Below are positions 17,796-27,007 of a DNA stretch of 64,000 bases, piece after piece (position 1 is the first letter of the stretch; every line of letters begins with the position of its first letter). The stretch is from the NCBI GenBank assembly GCA_903907955.1, contig CAIVPZ010000154.1:62001-126000 (forward strand). The letters are read 5' to 3'. Source of the stretch: an uncultured Acetobacteraceae bacterium. GTDB lineage: Bacteria; Pseudomonadota; Alphaproteobacteria; Acetobacterales; Acetobacteraceae. The notes beneath the pieces were generated by a model that ran no database searches, was not told the origin of the DNA, and saw only the letters and a list, made by a program, of their open reading frames with translations. Position numbers and translations under genes: made by a program.

Positions 17796-19223
17796 ATGAA
17801 CGACATCCCCAGGCACATCCGAACCAGCGTCGGCGACAAGCCGGAATACTACCAATATCCGGAAGGAATCCGCGAGGAATTCATCCAGACCGATGACATC
17901 GAATTCCGCGACGGCTCGCGCGTCACCGCCGCCGAGGTGTGGGACTACCTGACCAGGGTTGGTCCGGTGAAATACCCCAATGTGTTTGACAACCAGAACG
18001 TCACCTCCGGGCGGTTTTCCCGCGATGTGACGTTTCCGCTGACGCTGAAGCACAACTACCTGCTCCTGACCATGAATGACCGGGTGACCAAGGCCCGCGC
18101 CCAGGGGCATCCGGTGGTGTTCGTCCAGGGCGGCCAGAGTGTCGATCCCTATTATGCCGCCGGGGCGATCGCCCTCCGCCCCGCCAGCACCGGCGCCTAT
18201 GCGCGCGGCCAGCGGGAAGGCTTCACCCGAAATGAGGCGCAACTGGAAGGCCGCAGCCGGCGGCAGAAGGCCTACAACGCCATCAGCTTCGAGATCTGCA
18301 ATTCCGCTGGCTACGAGCACATCCAGGAGAGCGACCTCGCGGTCGACATGGTGGCGCCGTATACCGCGCTACGCTGCTCGGACGTTTCGTACGGCACCGA
18401 GGCGCACCGCCACGGCAAGCGCAAGGATGAGGTCAAGCTGTTGCTGGTGGATTATCCGCTGGATCACCAGAAGGATAAGGAATGGGCGATCCGGTATTTC
18501 GCCGACAACCTGCGCCGGCTGACTAGCAACATTGATGCGCTGACCGGGCGCACCACCACCGAGGACGATCTCGCCCGCGAGATCAAACTGCACAATGAGG
18601 GGCGGCGTCTGGCGGTGGAGATTGCCGATCTTTGGTGGTCCGCGGCGCATCCGCCCACCAACGGCAAGGACCGCCGCGACCTGTTCCAACTGGGCGGCAT
18701 GGAGGTGCATGGCGATCCGGTGGCGAGCCTGTCGCTGCTGCGCGAGGCCAGGCGCACCATCGAAAAGCGGGTCGCCGAAGGCCACCGGCCGCAGGGCGTG
18801 CAGGAAAACACCGCGCGGCTGTTCGTCTGCGGCTCCTGCGTCTTCCCCAATGATTACCGCACCGAGGAAGCCGGCGGCATCATCGTCGGCAACGACAACC
18901 ACTGGAGCGACATCACCACGCTGGTCGATGAATCCGGCGAGCCATACTATGAACTTGCCAAGACGGTGCTGTCCTATCCGTACGAGCAGCCACTGCCCGA
19001 ACGCGCCCGCTGGACGGTCGAGCAGATCCGGAAGTCGCGCACCGACGGGGTACTGTTCCTCTACAAATGGGGCTGCAATACCCAGTCCGCGGTCGCCCGG
19101 CTGCTGGTGGATGAAATCAAGGCCCGGTCGGGGGTTCCCACCATCATCATTGAGGACGACACGGCGCTACAGACCGAGCAGCTGCAGAACCGGGTCAATG
19201 CCTTTGTCGAGATGGTATCGTAA
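17796..19223 (+). CDS. 2-hydroxyacyl-CoA dehydratase/benzoyl-CoA reductase-like large subunit, copy 2
   Basis: A 475-residue paralogue of the 13.8-kb gene with the same three candidate cluster cysteines (EICNSAGYEH, ALRCSDVSYG, LYKWGCNTQS) and the same extra CGSC pair (LFVCGSCVFPND). Start ATG 17796 (MNDIPRHIRTSVGDKPEYY) follows an AGGA site. The gene ends 1 nt before the ATG of its partner binding protein, repeating the two-gene module seen at 13.8 and 45.0 kb. It is closer to copy 1 than to copy 3 at the nucleotide level (about 50 bp identical near the 5' end). It presumably has a different or overlapping substrate and shares the single small subunit and activator encoded further along. Confidence 0.85.
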   Translation: MNDIPRHIRTSVGDKPEYYQYPEGIREEFIQTDDIEFRDGSRVTAAEVWDYLTRVGPVKYPNVFDNQNVTSGRFSRDVTFPLTLKHNYLLLTMNDRVTKARAQGHPVVFVQGGQSVDPYYAAGAIALRPASTGAYARGQREGFTRNEAQLEGRSRRQKAYNAISFEICNSAGYEHIQESDLAVDMVAPYTALRCSDVSYGTEAHRHGKRKDEVKLLLVDYPLDHQKDKEWAIRYFADNLRRLTSNIDALTGRTTTEDDLAREIKLHNEGRRLAVEIADLWWSAAHPPTNGKDRRDLFQLGGMEVHGDPVASLSLLREARRTIEKRVAEGHRPQGVQENTARLFVCGSCVFPNDYRTEEAGGIIVGNDNHWSDITTLVDESGEPYYELAKTVLSYPYEQPLPERARWTVEQIRKSRTDGVLFLYKWGCNTQSAVARLLVDEIKARSGVPTIIIEDDTALQTEQLQNRVNAFVEMVS

Positions 19224-19224
19224 C

Positions 19225-20223
19225 ATGCATCCCAGTCGATTAACGCGGATCGCCAGGGCGGCCGTCCTGGCCGCCTCTGTACTTGTCGCCTTCGCATCGG
19301 CTGCCTGCCACGCACAACCGGGCCCGGGCGCCGGTTCGCCGGCGCCCCTTGTCACCATTCGGGTGGCCAATCTCGGGGTGGCCGGCACCGGTCCTCAGCA
19401 ACTTGCCATCGAGAACGGCACTTTTGCCAGGCACGGCATCGACCTTCAGGTGGTCAATTTTCCCAGGGGCGGAGCCGAGGCGACGGCCGGCGTGGCCAGC
19501 GGCTGGGTGGACATGGGGGAATATGGCAGCCCGATCCTGATGGGCGTTGCCTCCGGGTTGCATATCAGGATCGTCGGATCACCACCGATAAAGGAAAACC
19601 CCTTCGAACTGGTGGCCCGCAAGGGCATCGAATCGGTCAGGGATCTGGAGGGGAAGGTCGTTGCCAGCGGCGAGTTGGGCGGCGGCAGCCATCAATCGGT
19701 GCTGAAAATCCTGCACGACAATGGCCTGACCGAAGACGACGTCAAAGTGTTGGCGAGCAGCGGCATCAATGCCGAGGCGCTGCTGCGTTCCGGGCGGGTC
19801 GATGCCGTCGTCACCGGCGGACAGGTCCGCAACAAGCTGATCGCTGAATCGGGCGCGAAGCTGATCGCCCGGGCACGGGACTACTACGGCCGCTACCAGC
19901 ACAGTTACGTGTTCGCGACCGACGATTTCATAAAGGCGCATCCTGAGGCGATCCGAAACTACTTCCTGGCGACGCGGGAGGCGTTTGAATACGCCCGGAC
20001 GCATCTTGATGAACTGGTGGCCTTTACCGCCAGCCGGGTGAAGTTGCCGAAGGACATTATTCGCGCCACCTACCAGGAACAAATCGCCCAGTGGGATCTG
20101 AGTTTCGCCGTCGATCTGGAGGGAACAGCCAATGCGGTCAAAATCCTGAAGCAACTCAAGGAAATAAAGCAGAACGTGACATTCGACCCGGATACATGGC
20201 TGGATCTTCGTTTCCTCAATTAG
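19225..20223 (+). CDS. NitT/TauT-family ABC transporter substrate-binding protein, copy 2
   Basis: A 332-residue exported protein. Residues 1-32 or so are a signal peptide (RAAVLAASVLVAFASAACHA). The mature protein has the SsuA/TauA/ThiY two-lobe pattern: VTIRVANLGVAGTGPQQLA, VDMGEYGSPILMGVASGL and the lobe-2 segment DFIKAHPEAIRNYFLATREAF. Such proteins bind sulfonates, nitrate, thiamine precursors, aromatics or similar compounds in the periplasm and hand them to an ABC importer. It has no permease or ATPase next to it; the only matching pair is at 41.9-43.8 kb. Its stop overlaps the stop of the convergent radical SAM gene. Confidence 0.85.
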   Translation: MHPSRLTRIARAAVLAASVLVAFASAACHAQPGPGAGSPAPLVTIRVANLGVAGTGPQQLAIENGTFARHGIDLQVVNFPRGGAEATAGVASGWVDMGEYGSPILMGVASGLHIRIVGSPPIKENPFELVARKGIESVRDLEGKVVASGELGGGSHQSVLKILHDNGLTEDDVKVLASSGINAEALLRSGRVDAVVTGGQVRNKLIAESGAKLIARARDYYGRYQHSYVFATDDFIKAHPEAIRNYFLATREAFEYARTHLDELVAFTASRVKLPKDIIRATYQEQIAQWDLSFAVDLEGTANAVKILKQLKEIKQNVTFDPDTWLDLRFLN

Positions 20224-21149
20224 TGCCGGAGCCTGACCTGGCTGCTGTCGCTGTCATAGTGCACGAGCGCCTGACTTGCCATTTGGGCAAGTGTCTTGGC
20301 CAGGTCGCCTTCGCGGATACCGCTCACCACCGAGAGCCGGCCCAGGGTTGTCGAACCTCTCTCAAGCGCCTTCAGTATCTCCGCGAACACCACGGCGTTG
20401 CTCCACGGCGCTGGTTCGCCCTTCTCCCGCCGCCGCACTGCCTGGACCGGCAACGGGTGGAAGGTATCGCGAATGGACTGCAAATGATCGGCGCCCGGCG
20501 GCGTAACGCCTGGGAACGGCGCCGGCCGATCCAGGCTGTTGAGTTGGATCGCGTCGGGCCTGATGCGCAGTGCGGCCCGTTTCAGCGCCGCCAGTTCCGC
20601 GGGGCTGTCGTTCTTTCCCGGCACGACGAATATCTCCAGCAGGAGCAAACCGGGAAAGCCCCGCCGAAACGATGCGATGCCGTCGATCACCGACTGAACC
20701 GCCAGTCCGGCGGCCGGTCGGCAAATGTCCCGGAACGCGGCTTCCGTCGCGCCGTCAAGCGACGGAACCACAAGATCGGCACGGGTAAGCTGCGCCTGGA
20801 CCATTGGGTCGCCGAGCAGCGTGCCGTTCGTCAGGACAGCGACCTTGAATTGCGGATAGTGTTGCTTCATATGCCCGATAATGACGCCGATCCCCGTATG
20901 CAAGGTTGGCTCGCCCGCACCGGAAAAGGTCACATAATCGATTTCCTGCCCGGCAGAAAGGTGGTCATCCAATTCTGCCAGCACTGCGGAGGTCGGCACC
21001 AGTTCACCACGTTGCAGTGTCTTGTCGGTGGTCCAACCGCACTCGCAATAGATGCAGTCGAGCGAACACGTCTTAAAGGGCAGGAGATCGATCCCAAGCG
21101 AGCGCCCAAGGCGTCGCGAATTTACGGGTCCAAAGAGAAATCGGCGCAT
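20220..21149 (-). CDS. radical SAM protein (COG0731-like)
   Basis: A 309-residue radical SAM enzyme. The cluster motif is Cx3Cx2C (Cys28, Cys32, Cys35 in TCSLDCIYCECG), preceded by FGPVNSRRLGRSLGIDLLP, and the glycine-rich SAM-binding strand is VTFSGAGEPTLH. COG0731-like proteins are Fe-S oxidoreductases without an assigned reaction in most bacteria. I prefer ATG 21149 (AAGGG site about 8 nt upstream) over ATG 21173. The C-terminal 60 residues could be a winged-helix-like tail (GRLSVVSGIREGDLAKTL). It is convergent with the binding-protein gene; no operon partner is evident. Confidence 0.82.
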   Translation of the reverse strand: MRRFLFGPVNSRRLGRSLGIDLLPFKTCSLDCIYCECGWTTDKTLQRGELVPTSAVLAELDDHLSAGQEIDYVTFSGAGEPTLHTGIGVIIGHMKQHYPQFKVAVLTNGTLLGDPMVQAQLTRADLVVPSLDGATEAAFRDICRPAAGLAVQSVIDGIASFRRGFPGLLLLEIFVVPGKNDSPAELAALKRAALRIRPDAIQLNSLDRPAPFPGVTPPGADHLQSIRDTFHPLPVQAVRRREKGEPAPWSNAVVFAEILKALERGSTTLGRLSVVSGIREGDLAKTLAQMASQALVHYDSDSSQVRLRH

Positions 21150-21475
21150 CGTTGACCCTTGTCGATTTTGCATGTCCGGGCAGGCAGGTGCGGTTGTTCA
21201 GGCCGCGCAGGTGGACGGCGCTGTCCCCCTCTCCAGCGGCAGTTGAGCCATGCTGCGTGGGCTTCAAATTCAACGACGGTGTTCAGGATATCCCTGACCG
21301 GAAACTGGATCAAGCTGCCAACGCAGCTCGCCCGGACCGGGCAGAGCAAGGCGGACGAGAGCGGCGACGCCGACCTGCCTCGCTCCGGACTTCTGTGCCC
21401 GCGAACCACGCAAAAGACGCCAGATGGGCGTGGTTAGCCGCCTCCAAAGGCGCGCAGAGTCGTGGATAATTCGGA
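21150..21475. other. intergenic region upstream of the FadL-type gene
   Basis: About 325 nt without a supportable gene, between the divergent radical SAM and FadL-type genes. Reading frames here are short and arginine-rich. The start of the radical SAM transcript must lie here. Nothing else was recognised. Confidence 0.4.
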
Positions 21476-21504
21476 TTAACAACGCCTGCAAACGGCTATA
21501 TAAC
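21476..21504 (+). promoter_or_regulatory. sigma-70-like promoter of the FadL-type gene
   Basis: TTAACA (21476-21481), a 17-nt spacer and TATAAC (21499-21504). Each box matches 5 of 6 consensus positions. The 5' leader would be about 40 nt and contains a small inverted repeat (AGTAAG and CTTACT) before the AAGGAG ribosome-binding site. Confidence 0.6.
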
Positions 21505-21549
21505 ATGAAGTAAGAATCCCAAAGCCCGAACTTACTAAGGAGTATGACC

Positions 21550-22818
21550 ATGCGCCGCCATCGTCTTGCCGCCCTGGGCAGCCTCGCGCTGGCCGCCGCC
21601 TGGCCGGCAGGCGCCTACGCCACCGACGGCTATTTCTCGCTCGGCTACGATGACCAGACCAAGGGTGAGGCGGGCGTCGGCGTCTCGTCAGCGGATGGCG
21701 CGGAGGCCGCCGCGGCCAACCCGGCGCTGGGCGTCAAGGCCGGCAACTCGGTCGGTGGCGGCCTGAGCTTCTTCATGCCGAACCGTGACGTCATCAACTC
21801 GGCCGGGAACGCGCCAGGCTATGACATCGCTCCTGGCAAGTTCACCAGCAGCGAGGATCTGTTCCTGATTCCCTATCTCGGCGTCAACTACCAACTCGAC
21901 GACCAGTCGGCGCTGAGCCTGCTGCTGTATGCCAATGGCGGCTTGAACACCCACTATGAGGTCAGCCCCTTCGCCGGGTTCGGCGGCATCCGCAACCCTT
22001 CAACCCCCGCCGGCGTCGATCTCGATCAGGTGTTCATCACGCCGAACTACGCCAGAAAGGTCGGTTACGGCATCAGCCTGGGGGCCGGTCCGGTGTTCGC
22101 GGTGCAGCGCTTCGCAGCCCAGGGGCTGCAGGCGTTCGAGAGCCAGTCGAGCGCCCCTGGGGCGGTGACTAACAACAGCTACAACTACTCCTACGGCATC
22201 GGCGCGAAACTCGGCGCCACCTGGGACGCCGCCGACTGGGTGACCTTCGGAGCCGCCTACCAGAGTCGTATTTGGACGACGGGTTTCAATCGCTACGAGG
22301 GGCTGTTCGCCGAGCAGGGCGGTTTCGACATCCCGCCCGAAGTGACCGCGGGCGTCACCTTCCGCCCGCTGCCGACGCTGGATGTCTCGCTGGAGTATCA
22401 GCACATCTTCTATGGCGAGGTGAAATCGATCGCCAATCAGGGCACCCAGATTTTCCTCGGCTATCCGCTTGGCGCCAGTGAAGGCAGCGGCTTCGGCTGG
22501 AAGGATATGAATGTCTTCCGGGTCGGCGTGCAGTGGAAGGCCACCCAGCAACTCGTCCTGCGCGCCGGCTACAGCCATGCCAGCGACTTCACCAACGCCC
22601 GGAACGCCCTGTTCAATGTCCTGGCGCCGGCGACGGTGAAGGACCATGTGGCTTTGGGCGTTGGCTACGACATCACTCCGGCCTGGACTGTCGGCGCGGC
22701 GTACGTCCACGCGTTCGCCAGTTCGCTCAGCGGCTATAACCAGTTCGATCCGAGCCAGACCATCAAGTTGAACATGGTTCAGGACGAAGCCACCATCGGG
22801 GTGCGGTATCGCTTCTGA
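21550..22818 (+). CDS. OmpP1/FadL-family outer-membrane transport protein
   Basis: A 422-residue outer-membrane beta-barrel. The signal peptide is [24 protein letters not shown] (written here as [10 protein letters not shown]...WPAGAYA), with the mature N-terminus [18 protein letters not shown]. The family hallmark follows: a [18 protein letters not shown] segment, the counterpart of the hatch domain NPA motif. It ends with a C-terminal barrel strand closing in ATIGVRYRF. FadL-type channels pass hydrophobic compounds (fatty acids, aromatics) across the outer membrane. ATG 21550 is 7 nt after AAGGAG; ATG 21544 is too close to that site. It is followed after 32 nt by the YeeE/YedE pair, so it may share a transcript with sulfur transport genes. 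Confidence 0.88.
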   Translation: MRRHRLAALGSLALAAAWPAGAYATDGYFSLGYDDQTKGEAGVGVSSADGAEAAAANPALGVKAGNSVGGGLSFFMPNRDVINSAGNAPGYDIAPGKFTSSEDLFLIPYLGVNYQLDDQSALSLLLYANGGLNTHYEVSPFAGFGGIRNPSTPAGVDLDQVFITPNYARKVGYGISLGAGPVFAVQRFAAQGLQAFESQSSAPGAVTNNSYNYSYGIGAKLGATWDAADWVTFGAAYQSRIWTTGFNRYEGLFAEQGGFDIPPEVTAGVTFRPLPTLDVSLEYQHIFYGEVKSIANQGTQIFLGYPLGASEGSGFGWKDMNVFRVGVQWKATQQLVLRAGYSHASDFTNARNALFNVLAPATVKDHVALGVGYDITPAWTVGAAYVHAFASSLSGYNQFDPSQTIKLNMVQDEATIGVRYRF

Positions 22819-22850
22819 TTCCCCGCGGCCCGATCAGAAGAGAATCACAC

Positions 22851-23297
22851 ATGGAGTTGCTGACAACCCCGGCGGTCTCGCCCGTTCTGCACGGACTGAG
22901 CCGCGGCGCACTGGGCGGCGTTCTGATCGGAGTGGCGGCCGGCCTGCTGATGCTCGCCAACGGCCGTCTGGCCGGCCTCAGCGGCCTGTTCGCCGGACTG
23001 CTCGGCGGGCGGTCGGCCACCTGGAAGGAAGACCTGCTGTTCCTGGCCGGTCTGCCGCTGGGGGCGCTGGCATTCCGCTTTCTCCTGGGCGGCGAGATGC
23101 ACCTCACCTTGACATCTTCCCCTCTGCTGTTGCTGGGCGGCGGGCTGCTGGTCGGCTTCGGCACCCGGCTGGGCGGCGGTTGTACCAGCGGCCATGCGGT
23201 TTGCGGCCTGGCCCGCCTGTCGCCGCGCTCGCTGGTGGCCACGCTTCTGTTTATGGTCGCCGCCATGGCCACCGTCGCCGCGGGGAAGCTGCTGTGA
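22851..23297 (+). CDS. YeeE/YedE-family transporter, N-terminal half
   Basis: A 148-residue membrane protein with about four hydrophobic segments. It carries the family motif [19 protein letters not shown], whose cysteine is central for sulfur-compound passage in YeeE-type thiosulfate transporters. Split YeeE proteins occur as adjacent pairs; this is the first half. Its stop overlaps the GTG start of the next gene (GTGA). It probably imports thiosulfate or another reduced sulfur species into the cytoplasm, which suits the encapsulin sulfur genes downstream. Confidence 0.85.
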   Translation: MELLTTPAVSPVLHGLSRGALGGVLIGVAAGLLMLANGRLAGLSGLFAGLLGGRSATWKEDLLFLAGLPLGALAFRFLLGGEMHLTLTSSPLLLLGGGLLVGFGTRLGGGCTSGHAVCGLARLSPRSLVATLLFMVAAMATVAAGKLL

Positions 23298-23767
23298 GCA
23301 CCGCCCGACAGGACATTGCAAGGCTGGCGGCAGCCCTGGCCGCCGGCCTGCTGTTCGGCCTCGGTCTGGCGGTATCGGGCATGGTGAACCCGGCCAAGGT
23401 GCTCGGCTTTCTCGACATTTTCGGGCACTGGGACCCCAGCCTGGCCGGGGTGATGGCCACCGCGATACCGGTGACCGCGGTGTTCTACCGTCTGGCTGCC
23501 CGCCGCCCGGCCGCGCTGACCGGCCGGCCACTGCCGCCGTCACCGGCGCGCCCGATCGACCGCCGCCTGGTGGCGGGCGCCCTGCTGTTCGGCGTGGGAT
23601 GGGGCGCGGTCGGCTTTTGCCCGGGGCCGGCGATCGAGGCGCTTGTGCTCGACGGACGGGCCTGGATCTTTGTCGGCGCGATGGCCGCGGGCATGCTCGG
23701 CTCCAAATGCTGGAGCCGCCGCAGCTCCATCAGGGCTCACGACGCAGGCACCGAAGGTGATGCGTGA
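23294..23767 (+). CDS. YeeE/YedE (DUF6691)-family transporter, second half
   Basis: A 157-residue membrane protein starting at GTG 23294, coupled to the previous gene. Motifs of the second half are [21 protein letters not shown] and [19 protein letters not shown] with the conserved cysteine. Together with the preceding protein it would form one sulfur-compound channel. No catalytic rhodanese or TusA-like partner lies between this pair and the encapsulin gene. Confidence 0.85.
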   Translation: MSTARQDIARLAAALAAGLLFGLGLAVSGMVNPAKVLGFLDIFGHWDPSLAGVMATAIPVTAVFYRLAARRPAALTGRPLPPSPARPIDRRLVAGALLFGVGWGAVGFCPGPAIEALVLDGRAWIFVGAMAAGMLGSKCWSRRSSIRAHDAGTEGDA

Positions 23768-24102
23768 AATTTAGCATGCAGCAGAGCAAAAACCATTCGT
23801 GCATCAGAAAACTCAACATCGGCCGACGTAAAATATAAGCAATCTTTGTTTACGGAACGCATCTGCGGAGGAAATAAAAAATAATACACGGCACCATGAG
23901 TAATTTCAGATAACGCCCTGCGTCACACCAAAGTGATAGCATGTCGTCTGCTATATTAGACAAAAATGCGACTGCTCCGCGAACTATGGTTGTCACGCCA
24001 CATTGTCAGGCTTATGCAGCGCCCCCTGAACAGGCCTCGACGTTTCTTTCACCTCCAGGCCTGATCGGCCAGAGAAGCCCAGAGACAAGCGAGGCGCAAA
24101 CG
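23768..24102. other. AT-rich leader region of the encapsulin operon
   Basis: 335 nt, clearly richer in A+T than its surroundings (for example GGAGGAAATAAAAAATAATA at about 23869-23888). It should contain the promoter of the encapsulin-desulfurase-acetyltransferase operon. A TATATT hexamer at 23952-23957 could be a -10 box, but no matching -35 box is evident. No gene is supported. Confidence 0.45.
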
Positions 24103-25032
24103 ATGACTGACGAAACCTCCAATCCGATGGCACTTGGCGACATCGCAGCCCGCCAGCTTGCGAACGCGACCAAGACCGTGCCGATGATGTCGACCATCAC
24201 GCCACGGTGGCTCGCACGATGCCTGCAATGGCTGCCTGTTGAAGCGGGTGTCTTCCGGGTCAACAAAGTCCGCGATGCCTCGCGCGTCACCGTGGACTGC
24301 TCGGCCCAGGACGAGCGTGACCTGCCGGAGACGTATGTCGACTATGAGGAGAAGCCGCGCGAGTACATGCTGTGCGCGGTTAACACGGTGGTGGATATCC
24401 ACACGCGCATCTCCGACCTCTATAGTGTGCCGCACAACCAGATCGCCCAGCAGCTTCGCCTGACCATCGAGGCGATCAAGGAGCAGCAGGAAAGCGAGCT
24501 GATCAACAACGCTGGCTATGGGCTGCTCAGCAACGTGGCGCCCGGCCAGAAGATCAGCACCCGCACCGGCGCGCCGACGCCGGACGACCTTGACGAGCTG
24601 ATCAGCAAAGTCTGGAAGGAGCCTGGCTTCTTTCTGGCGCATCCGGCCGCCATCGCCGCGTTCGGCCGCGAATGCACCCGCCGCGGCGTGCCGCCGCCCA
24701 CGGTCAATTTCTACGGCTCGCCGTTCGTGACATGGCGCGGCATTCCTCTGGTGCCGTCCGACAAGGTGGCGGTGGTTGACGGGCGCACCAACATCCTGCT
24801 GATCCGCACTGGCGAAGCCCGCCAGGGCGTCGTGGGCCTGTATCAGCCCAATTTGCCGGGCGAGCAGAGCATGGGGCTGTCGGTCCGCTTCATGGGCATC
24901 AACCGCAAGGCGATCGCATCGTATCTGGTCTCGCTGTACTGCTCGCTCGCGGTGCTGACCGACGACGCCCTGGGCGTGCTCGAGAATGTCGAAGTGGGCA
25001 AGTACCATGCTTACCCCGACACCTATGCCTGA
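24103..25032 (+). CDS. family 2A encapsulin nanocompartment shell protein
   Basis: A 309-residue HK97-fold shell protein of encapsulin family 2A (SrpI-like), recognised by TETYVDYEEKPREYMLCAVN-type sequence (here LPETYVDYEEKPREYMLC), the E-loop/A-domain segments NNAGYGLLSNVAPGQKI and GVVGLYQPNLPGEQSMGLSV, and the C-terminus VEVGKYHAYPDTYA. The length matches the family and there is no cyclic-nucleotide-binding insert, which excludes family 2B. In characterised examples the shell self-assembles into a 24-25 nm compartment that encloses a cysteine desulfurase and stores elemental sulfur. Directly downstream and overlapping is exactly such a desulfurase with a long disordered N-terminus. The start ATG 24103 is preceded by a weak GAGGC site; upstream in-frame codons from 23941 lack family similarity. 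Confidence 0.92.
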   Translation: MTDETSNPMALGDIAARQLANATKTVPMMSTITPRWLARCLQWLPVEAGVFRVNKVRDASRVTVDCSAQDERDLPETYVDYEEKPREYMLCAVNTVVDIHTRISDLYSVPHNQIAQQLRLTIEAIKEQQESELINNAGYGLLSNVAPGQKISTRTGAPTPDDLDELISKVWKEPGFFLAHPAAIAAFGRECTRRGVPPPTVNFYGSPFVTWRGIPLVPSDKVAVVDGRTNILLIRTGEARQGVVGLYQPNLPGEQSMGLSVRFMGINRKAIASYLVSLYCSLAVLTDDALGVLENVEVGKYHAYPDTYA

Positions 25033-26977
25033 GCCGGGCATGCCCGACCTGGCGCCGCCCGGCGCGGCCGGCCTGCCGGATATCGCCTGGCTGACCGCGC
25101 TGGCGAACGAGATGTTCCGCGCGCCACCGGACAGCCTGATGCCGTCCGTGCCGATGCCGGTCGGCGGGTTCGGCCTGGCTCCGCCGTCCGCGCCGTTGCC
25201 GGTCGGCGGGTTCGGCCTGGCTCCGCCGTCCGCGCCGTTGCCAGAGGTGCCGCCACTCGGCACGTCGGTTCCGGGCGAGGGGGAATTGCGCGCCTTGCTC
25301 GGCGGGGCCCCCGCCACCCCGGTCCCGGCGTTGCCGGCAGCGACATCGCCAGGGGCATTTGGCGGGTTCGGCCTGGCTCCGCTGTCGACGCCGTTGCCGG
25401 ACGTGCCATCGCTCGGCACGTCGGTTCCGGGCGAGGCGGATCTCCGTGCCCTGCTCGGCGGGTCCCCTGCCGCGCCGGTTCCGGTGGTGCCCGCTGCGAA
25501 ACCGGCAGGCGCATTCGGCGGGTTCGGCCTGGCCGCACCCTCGACGCCCTTGCCGGATGTGCCGGCGCTCGGGACATCGGTTCCAGGGGAAGCGGAACTG
25601 CGTGCCCTCCTCGGGCCGGCTCTGGATCAGCAGGCCCCTCCTGCAGCGCCGGCCTCGCCAGGAACGTCGACTCCATCTTTCTACTTTCTGGAGGAGGCGG
25701 GGCACGGGGTACCAGCGTTTGCGGCGCGCCCGGATGTCGCGCCCGGCCCGAATTTCGACGCCAACGCACGGCGGGCCGACTTCCCGATCCTGGCCGAGCG
25801 CGTGAACGGCCGGCCGCTCGTGTGGCTCGACAACGGTGCCACCACGCAGAAGCCGCGCGCGGTCATCGACCGGCTCGTGTACTTTTACGAGCACGAGAAC
25901 TCCAACATCCACCGTGCGGCGCACACGCTGGCGGCGCGCGCGACGGATGCCTATGAGGGCGCACGCGAGATCGTGCGGCGCTTTCTGCATGCCGGCTCGG
26001 TGGACGAGATCGTGTTCGTCCGCGGCACCACCGAAGGCATCAACCTGGTGGCAAAAAGCTGGGGACGGCGGTACATCGGGGCGGGCGACGAAATCGTCAT
26101 CACTTGGCTCGAGCACCACGCCAACATCGTGCCATGGCAGATGCTGTGTGAGCAGACCGGCGCGAAGCTCAGAGTGGCTCCGGTGGATGACGACGGACAG
26201 GTGCTGCTCGACGAGTACGGCAAGCTGCTCGGCCCGCGCACCAAGCTGGTCGCCTTCACCCAGGTCTCCAACGCGCTGGGCACGATCACACCATCGCACC
26301 TCATGACCCGGATGGCGCATGCGGTGGGGGCGCGCGTGCTGCTCGACGGTGCGCAATCCGTCTCGCACATGCGCACGGATGTGCAGTCGATCGGCTGCGA
26401 CTGGTTCGTCTTCTCCGGCCACAAGGTGTTCGGCCCGACTGGCATCGGTGCCGTCTACGGCCGGGCCGACGTGCTGGAGGAATCTCCGCCCTGGCAGGGC
26501 GGCGGCAACATGATCGCCGACGTGACCTTCGAGCACACAGAGTACCACCGGCCACCGACGCGCTTCGAGGCGGGCACTGGCAACATCGGCGATGCCGTCG
26601 GCCTGGGCGCTGCCCTGGAGTATGTGGAGCAGGTCGGGCTGGAGGCGATCGCCGCCCACGAGCACGATCTGCTGCTTTATGCCACCCGGCTGCTCGGCCA
26701 GATCCCTGGGCTGCGCCTGCTCGGCACGGCGCCGGAGAAGGCGGGGGTCATCTCGTTCGTGATCGACGGCTTCAGCAGCGAGGAGATCGGCCGCGCCCTG
26801 AACCAGGACGGCATCGCCGTGCGGGCGGGGCACCACTGCGCCCAGCCGATCCTGCGGCGGTTCGGGGTTGAATCGTCGGTGCGCGCCTCGCTGGCGTTGT
26901 ATAATACCCATGCCGATATCGATGCCCTGGCGACGGCGGTGCGCCGGATTCGCTCCAGCGCGCCGGGACGTTTCTGA
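25007..26977 (+). CDS. encapsulin cargo cysteine desulfurase (SufS-like) with cargo-loading N-terminus
   Basis: About 656 residues. The first 245 or so are Pro/Gly/Ala-rich and disordered, with four GGFGLA[P/A]xSxPLP units and three LGTSVPGExELRALLG units; such extensions load cargo into family 2A encapsulins. From about residue 251 (DANARRADFPILAERVNG) follows a SufS-type PLP enzyme. The PLP lysine is in FSGHKVFGPTGIG and the catalytic cysteine in VRAGHHCAQPILRRFG. It takes sulfur from L-cysteine as a persulfide. The start is uncertain: ATG codons at 24986, 25007 and 25025 are all in frame within the end of the shell gene and none has a strong ribosome-binding site, implying translational coupling. 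The first two GGFGLA units come from a perfect 42-bp tandem repeat. Confidence 0.9.
   Translation: MLTPTPMPEPGMPDLAPPGAAGLPDIAWLTALANEMFRAPPDSLMPSVPMPVGGFGLAPPSAPLPVGGFGLAPPSAPLPEVPPLGTSVPGEGELRALLGGAPATPVPALPAATSPGAFGGFGLAPLSTPLPDVPSLGTSVPGEADLRALLGGSPAAPVPVVPAAKPAGAFGGFGLAAPSTPLPDVPALGTSVPGEAELRALLGPALDQQAPPAAPASPGTSTPSFYFLEEAGHGVPAFAARPDVAPGPNFDANARRADFPILAERVNGRPLVWLDNGATTQKPRAVIDRLVYFYEHENSNIHRAAHTLAARATDAYEGAREIVRRFLHAGSVDEIVFVRGTTEGINLVAKSWGRRYIGAGDEIVITWLEHHANIVPWQMLCEQTGAKLRVAPVDDDGQVLLDEYGKLLGPRTKLVAFTQVSNALGTITPSHLMTRMAHAVGARVLLDGAQSVSHMRTDVQSIGCDWFVFSGHKVFGPTGIGAVYGRADVLEESPPWQGGGNMIADVTFEHTEYHRPPTRFEAGTGNIGDAVGLGAALEYVEQVGLEAIAAHEHDLLLYATRLLGQIPGLRLLGTAPEKAGVISFVIDGFSSEEIGRALNQDGIAVRAGHHCAQPILRRFGVESSVRASLALYNTHADIDALATAVRRIRSSAPGRF
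25159..25242 (+). repeat. perfect 42-bp tandem duplication in the cargo-loading region
   Basis: Positions 25159-25200 and 25201-25242 are identical and in frame, adding one 14-residue unit (VGGFGLAPPSAPLP) to the disordered N-terminus of the cysteine desulfurase. Looser, older copies of the unit lie at about 25360-25400 and 25510-25555. Confidence 0.95.
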
Positions 26978-27007
26978 CAAGCCCCGGGGGGAAAGGGAGG
27001 CCATCGC

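Noticed and set aside
25159-25242. CRISPR-like repeat
   Set aside because: The two units are directly adjacent, without spacers and in frame within the desulfurase gene; it is a coding tandem repeat.
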